The notes under the pieces are model-generated. The model saw nothing but the letters and a program-made list of their open reading frames with translations. It was not told the origin of the DNA and made no database searches. Shown piece after piece: positions 17,438-25,037 of a stretch of 64,000 bases of DNA. The number at the start of each line of letters is the position of its first letter. The first letter of the stretch is position 1. A program made the position numbers and the translations under genes. The stretch covers positions 1-64,000 of the forward strand of contig JAZOQP010000024.1 in the NCBI GenBank assembly GCA_045656145.1. The letters are read 5' to 3'. The stretch is from SIG565 sp045656145. Lineage in GTDB: Bacteria; Bacillota; Clostridia; Oscillospirales; Acutalibacteraceae.

Positions 17438-18325
17438 CTAGTATCTAATCTCGCCTAAGGCAACCTTTTTAAGATGCAGGCCATAGGGAGATTTTCCATA
17501 GCGCTCCGCCGCCTCAAGCAACATTTCTTTAGTTATCCAACCTTTTAAATATGCGATTTCTTCAAGCGCAGAAATCTTAATTCCCTGACGCTTTTCAACC
17601 ATCTGCACAAAATCGGAAGCCTCAACCAAAGAGTCCATGGTGCCTGTATCAAGCCACGCGAAACCACGACCTAAGAGTTTTACATCCAAAATGTCCTGCT
17701 TTAAATACATTTCATTAAGGGTTGTTATTTCAAGTTCGCCTCTTGCAGAGGGTTTTACCTGACCCGCCTTTGCCGCAACCCCTGCGGGATAAAAATAAAG
17801 TCCTGTAATAGCATAGTTGCTCTTGGGCGACTTCGGTTTTTCCTCAACCGAAATAACCTTTCCGCTTTCATCAAATTCAACAATTCCAAAGCGCTCAGGG
17901 TCATGAACATAATAACCAAACACGGTGGCTCTTGCATTTTCCTCAGCATTGGTAGCGGCCTCGCGCAAAAGCTTGCCGAAACCGTTGCCATAGAAGATAT
18001 TATCGCCAAGCACCATAGCGCAGGCATCATCGCCAATAAACTCTTCGCCCAAAATAAACGCCTGAGCTAAACCATCAGGAGATGGCTGCACCTTGTATGA
18101 CAGGTTTATTCCGTATCTGCTGCCATCGCCGAGAAGCCTTTCAAAATTCGGTAAATCCTGCGGTGTTGATATTATCATAATATCCTTAATTCCTGCTAAC
18201 ATTAGGGTTGAAAGCGGGTAAAATACCATCGGTTTATCGTAAACGGGTAAGAGCTGTTTAGATGTTACCATTGTCAGCGGATAGAGGCGCGTACCCGAGC
18301 CTCCCGCAAGAATTATTCCTTTCAT
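17438..18325 (-). CDS. rfbA: Glucose-1-phosphate thymidylyltransferase
   Basis: 295 residues. The nucleotidyltransferase signature GGSGTRLYPLT begins at residue 8, followed by SKQLLPVYDKPM, the metal-binding LGDNIFYG and the VEEKPKSPKS block. It makes dTDP-glucose from dTTP and glucose 1-phosphate, the first step toward dTDP-rhamnose. It is the first gene of the rfb set and lies 35 bases behind the trehalase-like gene, separated by a short hairpin. No glycosyltransferase is found in this stretch, so the rhamnose acceptor polymer is encoded elsewhere. Confidence 0.96.
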   Translation of the reverse strand: MKGIILAGGSGTRLYPLTMVTSKQLLPVYDKPMVFYPLSTLMLAGIKDIMIISTPQDLPNFERLLGDGSRYGINLSYKVQPSPDGLAQAFILGEEFIGDDACAMVLGDNIFYGNGFGKLLREAATNAEENARATVFGYYVHDPERFGIVEFDESGKVISVEEKPKSPKSNYAITGLYFYPAGVAAKAGQVKPSARGELEITTLNEMYLKQDILDVKLLGRGFAWLDTGTMDSLVEASDFVQMVEKRQGIKISALEEIAYLKGWITKEMLLEAAERYGKSPYGLHLKKVALGEIRY

Positions 18326-18335
18326 ATACCTTCTC

Positions 18336-18362
18336 CTTTAAAAATGGTAAAATTTACCATTT
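18336..18362 (-). terminator. Short hairpin between the trehalase-like gene and rfbA
   Basis: A perfect 10-bp inverted repeat, AAATGGTAAA and TTTACCATTT with one central base (18342-18362), is followed on the minus strand by TTTTTAAA. It overlaps the stop codon of the upstream gene. It could be a weak terminator or attenuator, or a protein-binding palindrome in front of rfbA. The AT-rich stem makes strong termination doubtful. Confidence 0.45.
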
Positions 18363-19611
18363 AGATTGTACCATCTTCGAGATATTTCTTACAAGTAAGA
18401 TATGCTGCAGCAGTCCAACCCATCATCCAAGGCATTTTTTCGGTGCGCTCTTTGGATAATACGCGATTTGAACCCTCAACAACATTATATTTTTCCCAAA
18501 GTTGACCGGTTTCTTCAAAAACTTTTTCAACTAAGTTCTTATATTTAGTGGCAATACGCTTTGCCTCTTCTTTATATCCGTATTTATCAAGCGCCTTTAC
18601 AGCAAGATACTGCTGACAAGCCCAACCTATCGGATAGTTCCATTGGAAAGAGTGGGTATCTGAATATTTATTGTATTCACAAGAAGCTAGACCAAAATCA
18701 ACTTCATATTTTGCCATATTTTTAACCGCTGCCTCGGCATCCTCTTTTTCAGCAAGGCCCACAAACATCGGATAAAGTGTGCAGGAAGATGTGATTTCGG
18801 AGTGCTTGCCGTTTACAAAATCATAATCGGTAAGAACACCATCGGAATTTAAGAGATATTTAAACATTAATTCTTTTCTCTTAGCCGCCGCAGCTTCCCA
18901 TTTCTCCTCTTCGCCCATTTCAAGTACTTCTGAGAAGTAAGCCATATTCTTTTCCCAATCATAAAGCAAGGAGTTGAGTTCAACCTGAACATAGTTCCAA
19001 CCCTCGAAGCCCCAACGCGGATTGCAGTCCCAACCCGACTCGCAGCAAATCATATAATGGTCAACAACCTGCTCTAATGTTTTGCCTTCGGGATGCTGAC
19101 CGTTACAAGCGCGGCGAATGAAGTCGCCGGCCTTTTCATCCAGCGGCTTGTCAACGTTTTTACCTGCATATTGGTTAAGACCGATACTTGTCATACGCTC
19201 GGTCATCCAGAAGTTGTATTCCTTCTTTAATGTGTTAAACGCGCCATAAAGCCAGGTTTTGTCCTTGTAATAATCAAAAGTTTCGCGCACCATTCTTGAA
19301 GCGAACGGCGGTTGACCAAGTCCTGCATGATAGAAGCGGTTGCTGTTTTTCATGTGGCCAAAACGGTCAATCATAAAAAGAACATTATCGGTGTTGTTTT
19401 TTGCCAACTGTTCGCGACCAACAAGCAAAAGTCCGGGGTTTGTGAAATATGTATCCCAATAGTAAAGCTCCTCAAAGGTGCCAACTGCGGGAATTGTAAA
19501 TGGATATGGCAAACCGTAAAGAGTTCTAACACCATCCTCGCGGTCCTCTCGAATCTCTTTGGTTACGTCTACCCAATGTTTTTCAATGTAATCTAATACT
19601 GCTTTGCTCAT
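18361..19611 (-). CDS. Trehalase-like glycosidase (GH37-like, alpha/alpha barrel)
   Basis: 416 residues, no signal peptide, shorter than classical trehalases (about 550). The trehalase signature regions are recognisable: GTFEELYYWDTY near residues 43-54, corresponding to the GRFxExYxWD motif, and FQWNYPIGWACQQ near 322, corresponding to the QWDxPxGW motif with Asp replaced by Asn. It probably hydrolyses trehalose or a related glucoside in the cytoplasm, though the Asn substitution leaves specificity open. The leader is unusual: a perfect parS site lies directly in front of the GGGAGG ribosome-binding site. The rfb operon follows on the same strand. Confidence 0.78.
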   Translation of the reverse strand: MSKAVLDYIEKHWVDVTKEIREDREDGVRTLYGLPYPFTIPAVGTFEELYYWDTYFTNPGLLLVGREQLAKNNTDNVLFMIDRFGHMKNSNRFYHAGLGQPPFASRMVRETFDYYKDKTWLYGAFNTLKKEYNFWMTERMTSIGLNQYAGKNVDKPLDEKAGDFIRRACNGQHPEGKTLEQVVDHYMICCESGWDCNPRWGFEGWNYVQVELNSLLYDWEKNMAYFSEVLEMGEEEKWEAAAAKRKELMFKYLLNSDGVLTDYDFVNGKHSEITSSCTLYPMFVGLAEKEDAEAAVKNMAKYEVDFGLASCEYNKYSDTHSFQWNYPIGWACQQYLAVKALDKYGYKEEAKRIATKYKNLVEKVFEETGQLWEKYNVVEGSNRVLSKERTEKMPWMMGWTAAAYLTCKKYLEDGTI

Positions 19612-19623
19612 AATTTTCCTCCC

Positions 19624-19639
19624 TGTTTCACGTGAAACA
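19624..19639. promoter_or_regulatory. parS site 1 (ParB binding)
   Basis: The 16-bp palindrome TGTTTCACGTGAAACA matches the universal parS consensus exactly. It lies 46 bases past the end of parB and, on the minus strand, directly adjoins the ribosome-binding site of the trehalase-like gene (the GGGAGG follows at once, ATG 13 bases from the site). ParB bound here would spread into both neighbours. Confidence 0.95.
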
Positions 19640-19685
19640 TATCTATTGTTGATTTATTATAAATTTATTATGGACTGATTAAAAA

Positions 19686-20534
19686 TCAATACATTTTTCC
19701 AAGTTTAGCTGCTATATCGCGGAGTTCCTCTTCTCCGTAAAACTCAAGGCTAATCATACCATGGTTTTCGCCAAGGCTAACAACCTTAACCTTGCGGTGA
19801 AGCGCTTCTTTAAGCGCAATCTCTACCTCGGTATAAAAACTGTTGTTTCCGGACGTATGACCGCTTCCGCGTGCCTTTTTGGCCGCCTTTACAGCCTGCT
19901 CAAGCATTCTTACCGATGCGCCGTCCAGCGCCATATCGGCAATTCGCTCCCTGAGCAGTGGGTCATCAGCCGAAAGTATAGTCCTTGCCTGACCGGCGTT
20001 TATAGTGCCGCGCTTAAGCATTTCCAACTCGCGTTCATTAAGATTTAAGAGCCTGAGCGCATTTGTTACCGCCACTCTGGACTTTCCAACCCTAACCGCA
20101 ACCTCTTCCTGAGTGAGATTATAAAGATCAATCAAAGATTTATAGCCCAACGCCTCTTCAACGGGGTTCAAATCCTGACGCTGCAGGTTTTCTATGAGCG
20201 CTACCTCCATAATCTCCTGCTCGCCCAAATCCTTTATAATAACCGGCACCCTTTCAAGTTCGGCTATCATTGACGCTCTCCAACGGCGCTCACCCGCAAT
20301 AATGCGATACGTGCCGTTTGTAAGCGGTTTTACCACTATCGGTTGGAGAAGTCCGTGTTCTTTTATGCTTGAAGCTAATTCTTCGAGTGCTGCACGATCA
20401 AAGCTTTTTCGCGGCTGATCTTTATTAGGCTCAATATCTACTAATTTTACCTCGATTGCAATATCATTATCGGTTGCATTTTCATTAAACAGTGCATCAA
20501 GTCCGCGGCCTAAGCCACCCTTCTTTACTGCCAT
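19686..20534 (-). CDS. parB: Chromosome-partitioning protein ParB (Spo0J)
   Basis: 282 residues. The N-terminal ParB/Srx domain binds and hydrolyses CTP (VDIEPNKDQPRKSF at about 32-45, AGERRWRAS near 80), followed by LIENLQRQDLNPVEEA, then the helix-turn-helix domain with TQEEVAVRVGKSRVAVTNAL that reads parS. A linker and a C-terminal dimerisation domain end the protein. ParB loads at parS, spreads as a clamp and recruits SMC while ParA moves it apart. It is encoded directly behind parA with the ATG abutting the parA stop. Two parS sites flank the pair. A second ParB-family gene (noc-like) is present at 57.3 kb, so this one is assigned as parB from its parA linkage. Confidence 0.96.
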   Translation of the reverse strand: MAVKKGGLGRGLDALFNENATDNDIAIEVKLVDIEPNKDQPRKSFDRAALEELASSIKEHGLLQPIVVKPLTNGTYRIIAGERRWRASMIAELERVPVIIKDLGEQEIMEVALIENLQRQDLNPVEEALGYKSLIDLYNLTQEEVAVRVGKSRVAVTNALRLLNLNERELEMLKRGTINAGQARTILSADDPLLRERIADMALDGASVRMLEQAVKAAKKARGSGHTSGNNSFYTEVEIALKEALHRKVKVVSLGENHGMISLEFYGEEELRDIAAKLGKMY

Positions 20535-21305
20535 TTATCTTCCCCCATTTCTTTTGATAAGCTCGCGCGCAAGCTCGTCATACGCCTTAGCACCCTTAGA
20601 GCGCTTATCATAATACTGAATCGGCATACCATAGCTCGGAGCCTCGGAAAGTCTTACAGCGCGCGGGATTGTTGTTGTATAGAGTTTGTTTGCAAAAAAC
20701 TTCTTAAGTTCGCCCACAACCTGATGGGTAAGGTTTAAACGCCCATCAAACATCGTAAGTACAACGCCTTCAAGCTCAAGTCCCGCATTATATAGCCTTT
20801 TTATTGAACGAACGCTGGACATAAGCTGCGAAAGACCCTCCATAGCATAATATTCGCATTGAACGGGAACTAACACAGTATCACTTGCGGTAAGAGCATT
20901 TATTGTTATAAGTCCCAAAGATGGCGGACAGTCTATAAATATGTAATCATAGTCGCCGCGAACAAGTGATAACGCCCTTTTTAACTGAGCTTCGCGGTTT
21001 TCGATGGAGATAAGTTCTACCTCTGCGCCTGCCAAATCCATATTGGCGGGTATAATATCAACATTTTTAAATGTTGTTGTAACCGTTGCGGTTTTTGCCT
21101 TTTGCGAACCTATTAAAAGGTCATAAGAGGAAAAGGTAACCTCACGCTTGTTTATTCCAAAACCACTGGTTGAGTTTCCTTGCGGGTCAGCATCAACTAA
21201 AAGCACCTTTTTGCCTGCAATTCCCACCGCTGCCGCCAAATTAACGGCTGTTGTGGTCTTGCCAACTCCACCTTTTTGGTTTACTATAGCTATTATTTTG
21301 GACAT
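20535..21305 (-). CDS. parA: Chromosome-partitioning ATPase ParA (Soj)
   Basis: 256 residues. The deviant Walker A NQKGGVGKTTTAVNLAA starts at residue 8 with both signature lysines, DADPQGNSTSG is the A' box, and FIDCPPSLG is Walker B. It is the ParA-type ATPase that binds nonspecific DNA and moves ParB-parS complexes. In spore formers it also influences DnaA and sporulation. The ATG follows CGGGAGGTG. A consensus-spaced sigma-A promoter lies just upstream, downstream of a parS-containing terminator. Confidence 0.97.
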   Translation of the reverse strand: MSKIIAIVNQKGGVGKTTTAVNLAAAVGIAGKKVLLVDADPQGNSTSGFGINKREVTFSSYDLLIGSQKAKTATVTTTFKNVDIIPANMDLAGAEVELISIENREAQLKRALSLVRGDYDYIFIDCPPSLGLITINALTASDTVLVPVQCEYYAMEGLSQLMSSVRSIKRLYNAGLELEGVVLTMFDGRLNLTHQVVGELKKFFANKLYTTTIPRAVRLSEAPSYGMPIQYYDKRSKGAKAYDELARELIKRNGGR

Positions 21306-21328
21306 AATACACCTCCCGTTACCTAATA

Positions 21329-21357
21329 ATTATAACACGCGCTATTTCTTTCTACAA
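21329..21357 (-). promoter_or_regulatory. Predicted sigma-A promoter of parAB
   Basis: On the minus strand, TTGTAG (21357-21352) and a perfect TATAAT (21334-21329) are spaced 17 bases apart. The CGGGAGGTG ribosome-binding site and parA ATG follow. parS site 2 lies about 50 bases upstream of the -35, so ParB spreading could autoregulate. Confidence 0.65.
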
Positions 21358-21402
21358 GGCTTATTTTGTTTTTTTGCCCGTTTTCACGAAAAAATAAAGA
21401 AA

Positions 21403-21430
21403 AACCAATGTTTCACGTGAAACATTGGTT
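21403..21430. promoter_or_regulatory. parS site 2 inside a 28-bp perfect palindrome
   Basis: The exact parS consensus TGTTTCACGTGAAACA occupies 21409-21424. The symmetry continues outward for 6 more bases on each side (AACCAA and TTGGTT), giving a perfect 28-bp palindrome. On the minus strand it starts at the 3' end of spoVAE and is followed by TTTTCTTTATTTTTT. The same DNA therefore looks like an intrinsic terminator of spoVAE. Confidence 0.9.
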
Positions 21431-21797
21431 AAGATTTGTCTCCCGGCTCAAAAATAAGAGCCATTATAACGCCGAAGACTATTGCCGCCGCAATTCCTGC
21501 CGCCGTCGCTGTAAGTCCTCCTGAAAGTGCACCGATAAGTCCGTATTCGTCAACAGCCAGCTCAACTCCTTTTGCGAGGCTATATCCGAACCCCGTAAGT
21601 GGTACCGTTGCTCCGCATTGAGCGAACTCAACAAGCGGCTCATACACACCAACCGCCGTTAAAAGCACCCCCGACACAACATACGCGGTTAAAATTCTCG
21701 CGGGAGTTAATTTAGTTGTATCAATTAAAACCTGACCAATGCCGCAAAGAAGACCGCCAATTAAAAATGCCCATAGGCAATTAAACATAAAATCCAT
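21429..21797 (-). CDS. spoVAE: Stage V sporulation protein AE
   Basis: 122 residues, mostly hydrophobic, with about four membrane segments. The conserved family text is clear: CGIGQVLIDTTKLTPARIL near residue 18, VGVYEPLVEFAQCGATVPL near 49 and GFGYSLAKG. SpoVA proteins form the inner-membrane channel that moves dipicolinic acid into the forespore and out at germination. The gene is normally part of a spoVAC-AD-AE operon, but here it is alone between a PH-domain gene and parA. A second ATG lies 9 bases in. The ribosome-binding site GCAGGGTG is the 3' arm of a hairpin, with a sigma-G-like promoter in the loop, which would confine translation to forespore transcripts. Confidence 0.93.
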   Translation of the reverse strand: MDFMFNCLWAFLIGGLLCGIGQVLIDTTKLTPARILTAYVVSGVLLTAVGVYEPLVEFAQCGATVPLTGFGYSLAKGVELAVDEYGLIGALSGGLTATAAGIAAAIVFGVIMALIFEPGDKS

Positions 21798-21803
21798 AAA
21801 AAC

Positions 21804-21842
21804 ACCCTGCTTTCCCTTCTATTATTCGCGAAAAGCAGGGTT
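21804..21842 (-). terminator. Hairpin that overlaps the spoVAE ribosome-binding site
   Basis: On the minus strand, ACCCTGCTTT pairs perfectly with AAAGCAGGGT across an 18-base loop and is followed by GTTTTTATG. It resembles an intrinsic terminator for the PH-domain gene that ends at 21861. The AGGGT of the second arm is the only plausible Shine-Dalgarno of spoVAE, so transcripts coming from upstream would hide it. Confidence 0.6.
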
Positions 21843-21848
21843 TTATTC
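21820..21848 (-). promoter_or_regulatory. Possible sigma-G promoter of spoVAE
   Basis: Read on the minus strand, GAATA (21848-21844), 17 bases, then AATAATA (21826-21820) fit the sigma-G pattern GHATR-N17/18-CATNHTA with one mismatch. The spoVA genes of Bacillus are known sigma-G targets. Transcription would start in the hairpin loop, leaving the ribosome-binding arm unpaired. Confidence 0.45.
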
Positions 21849-21860
21849 TTTTTATAGCGC

Positions 21861-23276
21861 CTATAGTCTCTCTAACTGTTTTTTTGTTTCATTATAATCT
21901 ATATGCTTGACACTTATCGACTCCGCACTCTCAGAACGCTCAACAATTCTTACATTACAAGTTTTATAAAGTCTATCGGCAGGCCATCGCACGATATGGA
22001 TAAGTCCAACACGCTCAGGCTCGCAGAACATCTCGCGCTTCGCCGACCATCTTGTGTATCTCGCATAAAGAATTGTGCTTACCGAAATCGCGCTATGCCT
22101 AACATTATATTCCGCAAGACTATAATAATAACCCAACACAACAACGGCTATAAAAAGCGCAAAGGTTAAAATTTCATAAAAAACAGGAAAATAAGCTATC
22201 AAAATATGATATGCCGCTATAGTCCCAATTAAAAAGAGCGTTGGAATAAGGTAAAAGCGCATGCGCGCGGTTTTGTTTGGGCTTACGGTAGACTCCGGTT
22301 TTTTTATATTCGGAAAGAAATCGGCGAAAAGTTCCTTTACCTCTCCTTTTTTAGCCGCAGGAATAACCACAGCCTTATAACCTTTATTATCTCCGTAACC
22401 GCCGATACTTACCTTTACAAGATACTTGCCCAGAACTCTCATCAACGGTGTTTGCTCGATAATAGCGCTATTGATAGCTTTTATTTTAAATACTATATAA
22501 AACCTTGTTATAAGTCCGCTGGTAATCTCCAAAATTTTATCGGTAACACGCACCCTGAAATTAATATATTTCAAAAGTGAAACCAAAAAAGATATTCCAT
22601 AAAGAATTAGGAAAATAAGGGTTACTGTGTTCACAATCGGCGGTATAACACGGCTAACAATACTGCTGATCTCATTAATTCGCGCAATTAAAATCTCTTC
22701 AATAGCAAGACCTAAGAGTTTACCGGCCTGCCTAACAATAGGAACTATAAAAACAAGTCCTGTAAAGGCGGAAGAACAAGAAGCCGCCATTAGCGCAACC
22801 TGAAAAGGCGAAAATTTTACGATATCGGTTTTCTCGGTATTAAAAACTGAGGAACTGAGAACGTCCGCATCCTTTTTATAAAGTTTTACCTCAAAATCGG
22901 CCTTTCCTTTTCGACCCGATTCGGTATTAATTCTAACCGTTATACTCGAAAAAATTCTATCGCTTAAATATCTTACCGTTTGAATTGAAGAAATTTTACT
23001 AATCGGTATTTCCGAGGTTCTTCTGAAAAATATGCCTGTTCTGATTTTTATTTGGTCTTCGGTTAATGTTATGGTTAAAAATTTCCATTTAATAACAGAA
23101 TATCCAAAAATTACCAAAAACAATATCCATTCATTTAATAAAAGTCCATCAACTTGTTGTTTTTTTATAGCATCGTAAACAGCAGTTGCAAAGGGTATAA
23201 GCAAAACAAATAAAAAGGGTTTTAAATAATAAAGCGACATTATTGGATGGGCGCGAAACGTTCTCTTAAAGCTCAC
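21861..23276 (-). CDS. Large PH-domain (bPH2, DUF304) membrane protein, YdbT-like
   Basis: 471 residues with paired hydrophobic segments alternating with three bPH2 domains (for example TLTEDQIKIRTGIFFRRTSEIPISK near residue 75 in pieces, VTDKILEITSGLITRFY, and the C-terminal HSAISVSTILYARYTRW). It starts with GTG behind TGGAGGCG and overlaps the stop of the smaller PH gene by 11 bases. In Bacillus the pair ydbS-ydbT confers resistance to membrane-active compounds made by a relative; the mechanism is unknown. The two proteins probably form one membrane complex. Confidence 0.85.
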   Translation of the reverse strand: MSFKRTFRAHPIMSLYYLKPFLFVLLIPFATAVYDAIKKQQVDGLLLNEWILFLVIFGYSVIKWKFLTITLTEDQIKIRTGIFFRRTSEIPISKISSIQTVRYLSDRIFSSITVRINTESGRKGKADFEVKLYKKDADVLSSSVFNTEKTDIVKFSPFQVALMAASCSSAFTGLVFIVPIVRQAGKLLGLAIEEILIARINEISSIVSRVIPPIVNTVTLIFLILYGISFLVSLLKYINFRVRVTDKILEITSGLITRFYIVFKIKAINSAIIEQTPLMRVLGKYLVKVSIGGYGDNKGYKAVVIPAAKKGEVKELFADFFPNIKKPESTVSPNKTARMRFYLIPTLFLIGTIAAYHILIAYFPVFYEILTFALFIAVVVLGYYYSLAEYNVRHSAISVSTILYARYTRWSAKREMFCEPERVGLIHIVRWPADRLYKTCNVRIVERSESAESISVKHIDYNETKKQLERL

Positions 23277-23694
23277 CTTTTATCGCCTCCATTATTTTCT
23301 CGATGTCCGCGGTTTTCATTTCAGCGGTTACGGTGGCGGCCTTCGTTGCGTGAAGAATTAGTCCGCAAACGCCAAAAGCCTTTGAAAGCGGAGTAAAATA
23401 TCTTTCAATATAAATAAGACGTGGATTCGGCATTATTCTTTCGTGCTTTAAAAATATGCCGCTCTTAATAATAAGCGCATTCCTACTTACCATTATTGTA
23501 TAACGCTCAAAATATTTTGGAATATAAAGAAATGCAATGATAACCCCTAAAAGCGCAATTACAACCGAAAAATAAGCAAAAAAGGACACAAAAAACTTTA
23601 CCGACCCTGTAATTAAACTTAAAAGAGCGGTAATAATTAAAACTCTTATCTGCCAAAGGAAAACTGTGCTTTTATCGGGTTTGAAGACTTTCAC
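23266..23694 (-). CDS. Small PH-domain (bPH2) membrane protein, YdbS-like
   Basis: 142 residues: two membrane helices at about 15-60, then a single bPH2 domain containing VSRNALIIKSGIFLKHERIM and IYIERYFTPLSKAFGV. It starts with GTG, preceded by AAAGGAG that lies over the stop of rarA. It is the partner of the large YdbT-like protein downstream. Both genes are cotranscribed behind rarA, an unusual but compact arrangement. Confidence 0.85.
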   Translation of the reverse strand: MKVFKPDKSTVFLWQIRVLIITALLSLITGSVKFFVSFFAYFSVVIALLGVIIAFLYIPKYFERYTIMVSRNALIIKSGIFLKHERIMPNPRLIYIERYFTPLSKAFGVCGLILHATKAATVTAEMKTADIEKIMEAIKGEL

Positions 23695-23696
23695 GG

Positions 23697-24962
23697 CTAA
23701 TCTCCTTTAATCTTATTCCAATATTCTGCAAAACTTTGCTCGGTTTTGTTATCCCCCGGGGTATAGTATTTTTTGTTTTTTACTGTGTCGGGCAAATACT
23801 GCTGCTTAACATAATGATTCTGAAAGCTATGTGGATATTTATAGTTTTGCCCGCGAGTAGCGGCATCGGCGCCATCAAAATGCTTGTTTTGTAAATGCCT
23901 TGGGATCTCTCCCGAAAGACCCGCCGCCACATCTGCCATAGCGGCATTAATTGCATCATGCCCTGTTGGAGATTTTGGACTGAGAGCCACCAATATAACG
24001 GCATTTGCAAGGGGGATTCTGGCCTCGGGAAGTCCCACCTGAAGCGCTGTGTCGACCGCCGCTTTGACAATTGGGATTATTTGCGGATAAGCGAGACCCA
24101 CATCTTCATTGGCGCAAACGAGTAATCTCCTGCAGGCGCTTTGAATATCTCCCGCCTCGAGAAGTCGCGCAAGGTAGAAAACTGCAGCATCGGGATCGGA
24201 ACCGCGCATGGATTTTTGATATGCCGAAATAACATCAAAATGCTCATCGCCCTCGCGGTCATATCTGACAGAATTTCCTGCCAATAACTGCTCAGCGGTG
24301 TTATCATCAACAACAAGTGCTTCGTTTTCCTGATTTGCAGTTAACACGCAAAGCTCGAGCGTGTTGAGCGAACGGCGAACATCTCCCGCCGCCGAACGCG
24401 CTATTTTAGAAAGCACCTGCTCGCTTATTTCAATTTTCTTACCCTTTTCCTCTTCTAAAATTGAAACCCCTCGAGATAAAGCTAAAACTATATGCTCAGG
24501 TTTTAAGGGTTTAAACTCAAATACTGTAGAACGGCTGAGTATAGCATTATAAACATAAAAATAAGGGTTTTCGGTGGTAGAAGCAATAAGGGTTATATCT
24601 CCATTTTCAATATACTGCAATAAAATTTGCTGCTGCTTTGTATTGAAATATTGAATCTCATCGAGATAAAGGAGAACGCCGTTCATTCCCTCAATAGTAT
24701 CAAGGCTCTCAATAACCGCCTTAATATCCGCCGTTGAAGCCACGGTTGCATTTAATCTATAAAGCTTTTTTCCGCTTCTTTTGGCGATAATATTTGCAAT
24801 TGTTGTTTTTCCAATGCCCGAAGGACCATAAAATATAAGGTTTGGGATTTCTCCCGATTCAATGATTCTCCTGAGCGCTTTGCCGGGAGAAATCAGATGC
24901 TCTTGACCCACAACAAAGGCAATATCATCCGGTCTTATTCTATCCGCTAAGGGTCTATTCAT
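23697..24962 (-). CDS. rarA: Replication-associated recombination ATPase RarA (MgsA)
   Basis: 421 residues, AAA+ family. Opening RPLADRIRPDDIAFVVGQEHLI, in two parts, is diagnostic. Walker A GPSGIGKTT lies near residues 45-53, Walker B LLYLDEIQYF near 94 (usual DEIHRF replaced by DEIQYF), sensor 1 ASTTENPY follows, and the C-terminal tetramerisation domain has YKYPHSFQNHYVKQQYLPD. RarA acts at stalled replication forks together with RecF and polymerase components. AGGAGGATG precedes the ATG. Confidence 0.94.
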   Translation of the reverse strand: MNRPLADRIRPDDIAFVVGQEHLISPGKALRRIIESGEIPNLIFYGPSGIGKTTIANIIAKRSGKKLYRLNATVASTADIKAVIESLDTIEGMNGVLLYLDEIQYFNTKQQQILLQYIENGDITLIASTTENPYFYVYNAILSRSTVFEFKPLKPEHIVLALSRGVSILEEEKGKKIEISEQVLSKIARSAAGDVRRSLNTLELCVLTANQENEALVVDDNTAEQLLAGNSVRYDREGDEHFDVISAYQKSMRGSDPDAAVFYLARLLEAGDIQSACRRLLVCANEDVGLAYPQIIPIVKAAVDTALQVGLPEARIPLANAVILVALSPKSPTGHDAINAAMADVAAGLSGEIPRHLQNKHFDGADAATRGQNYKYPHSFQNHYVKQQYLPDTVKNKKYYTPGDNKTEQSFAEYWNKIKGD

Positions 24963-25037
24963 AAGTCATCCTCCTAAAAAATATCAGAAAAAAGAAAATA
25001 TATTAATATAAAACTGCTTTTTCTCATAACCTTTAAT

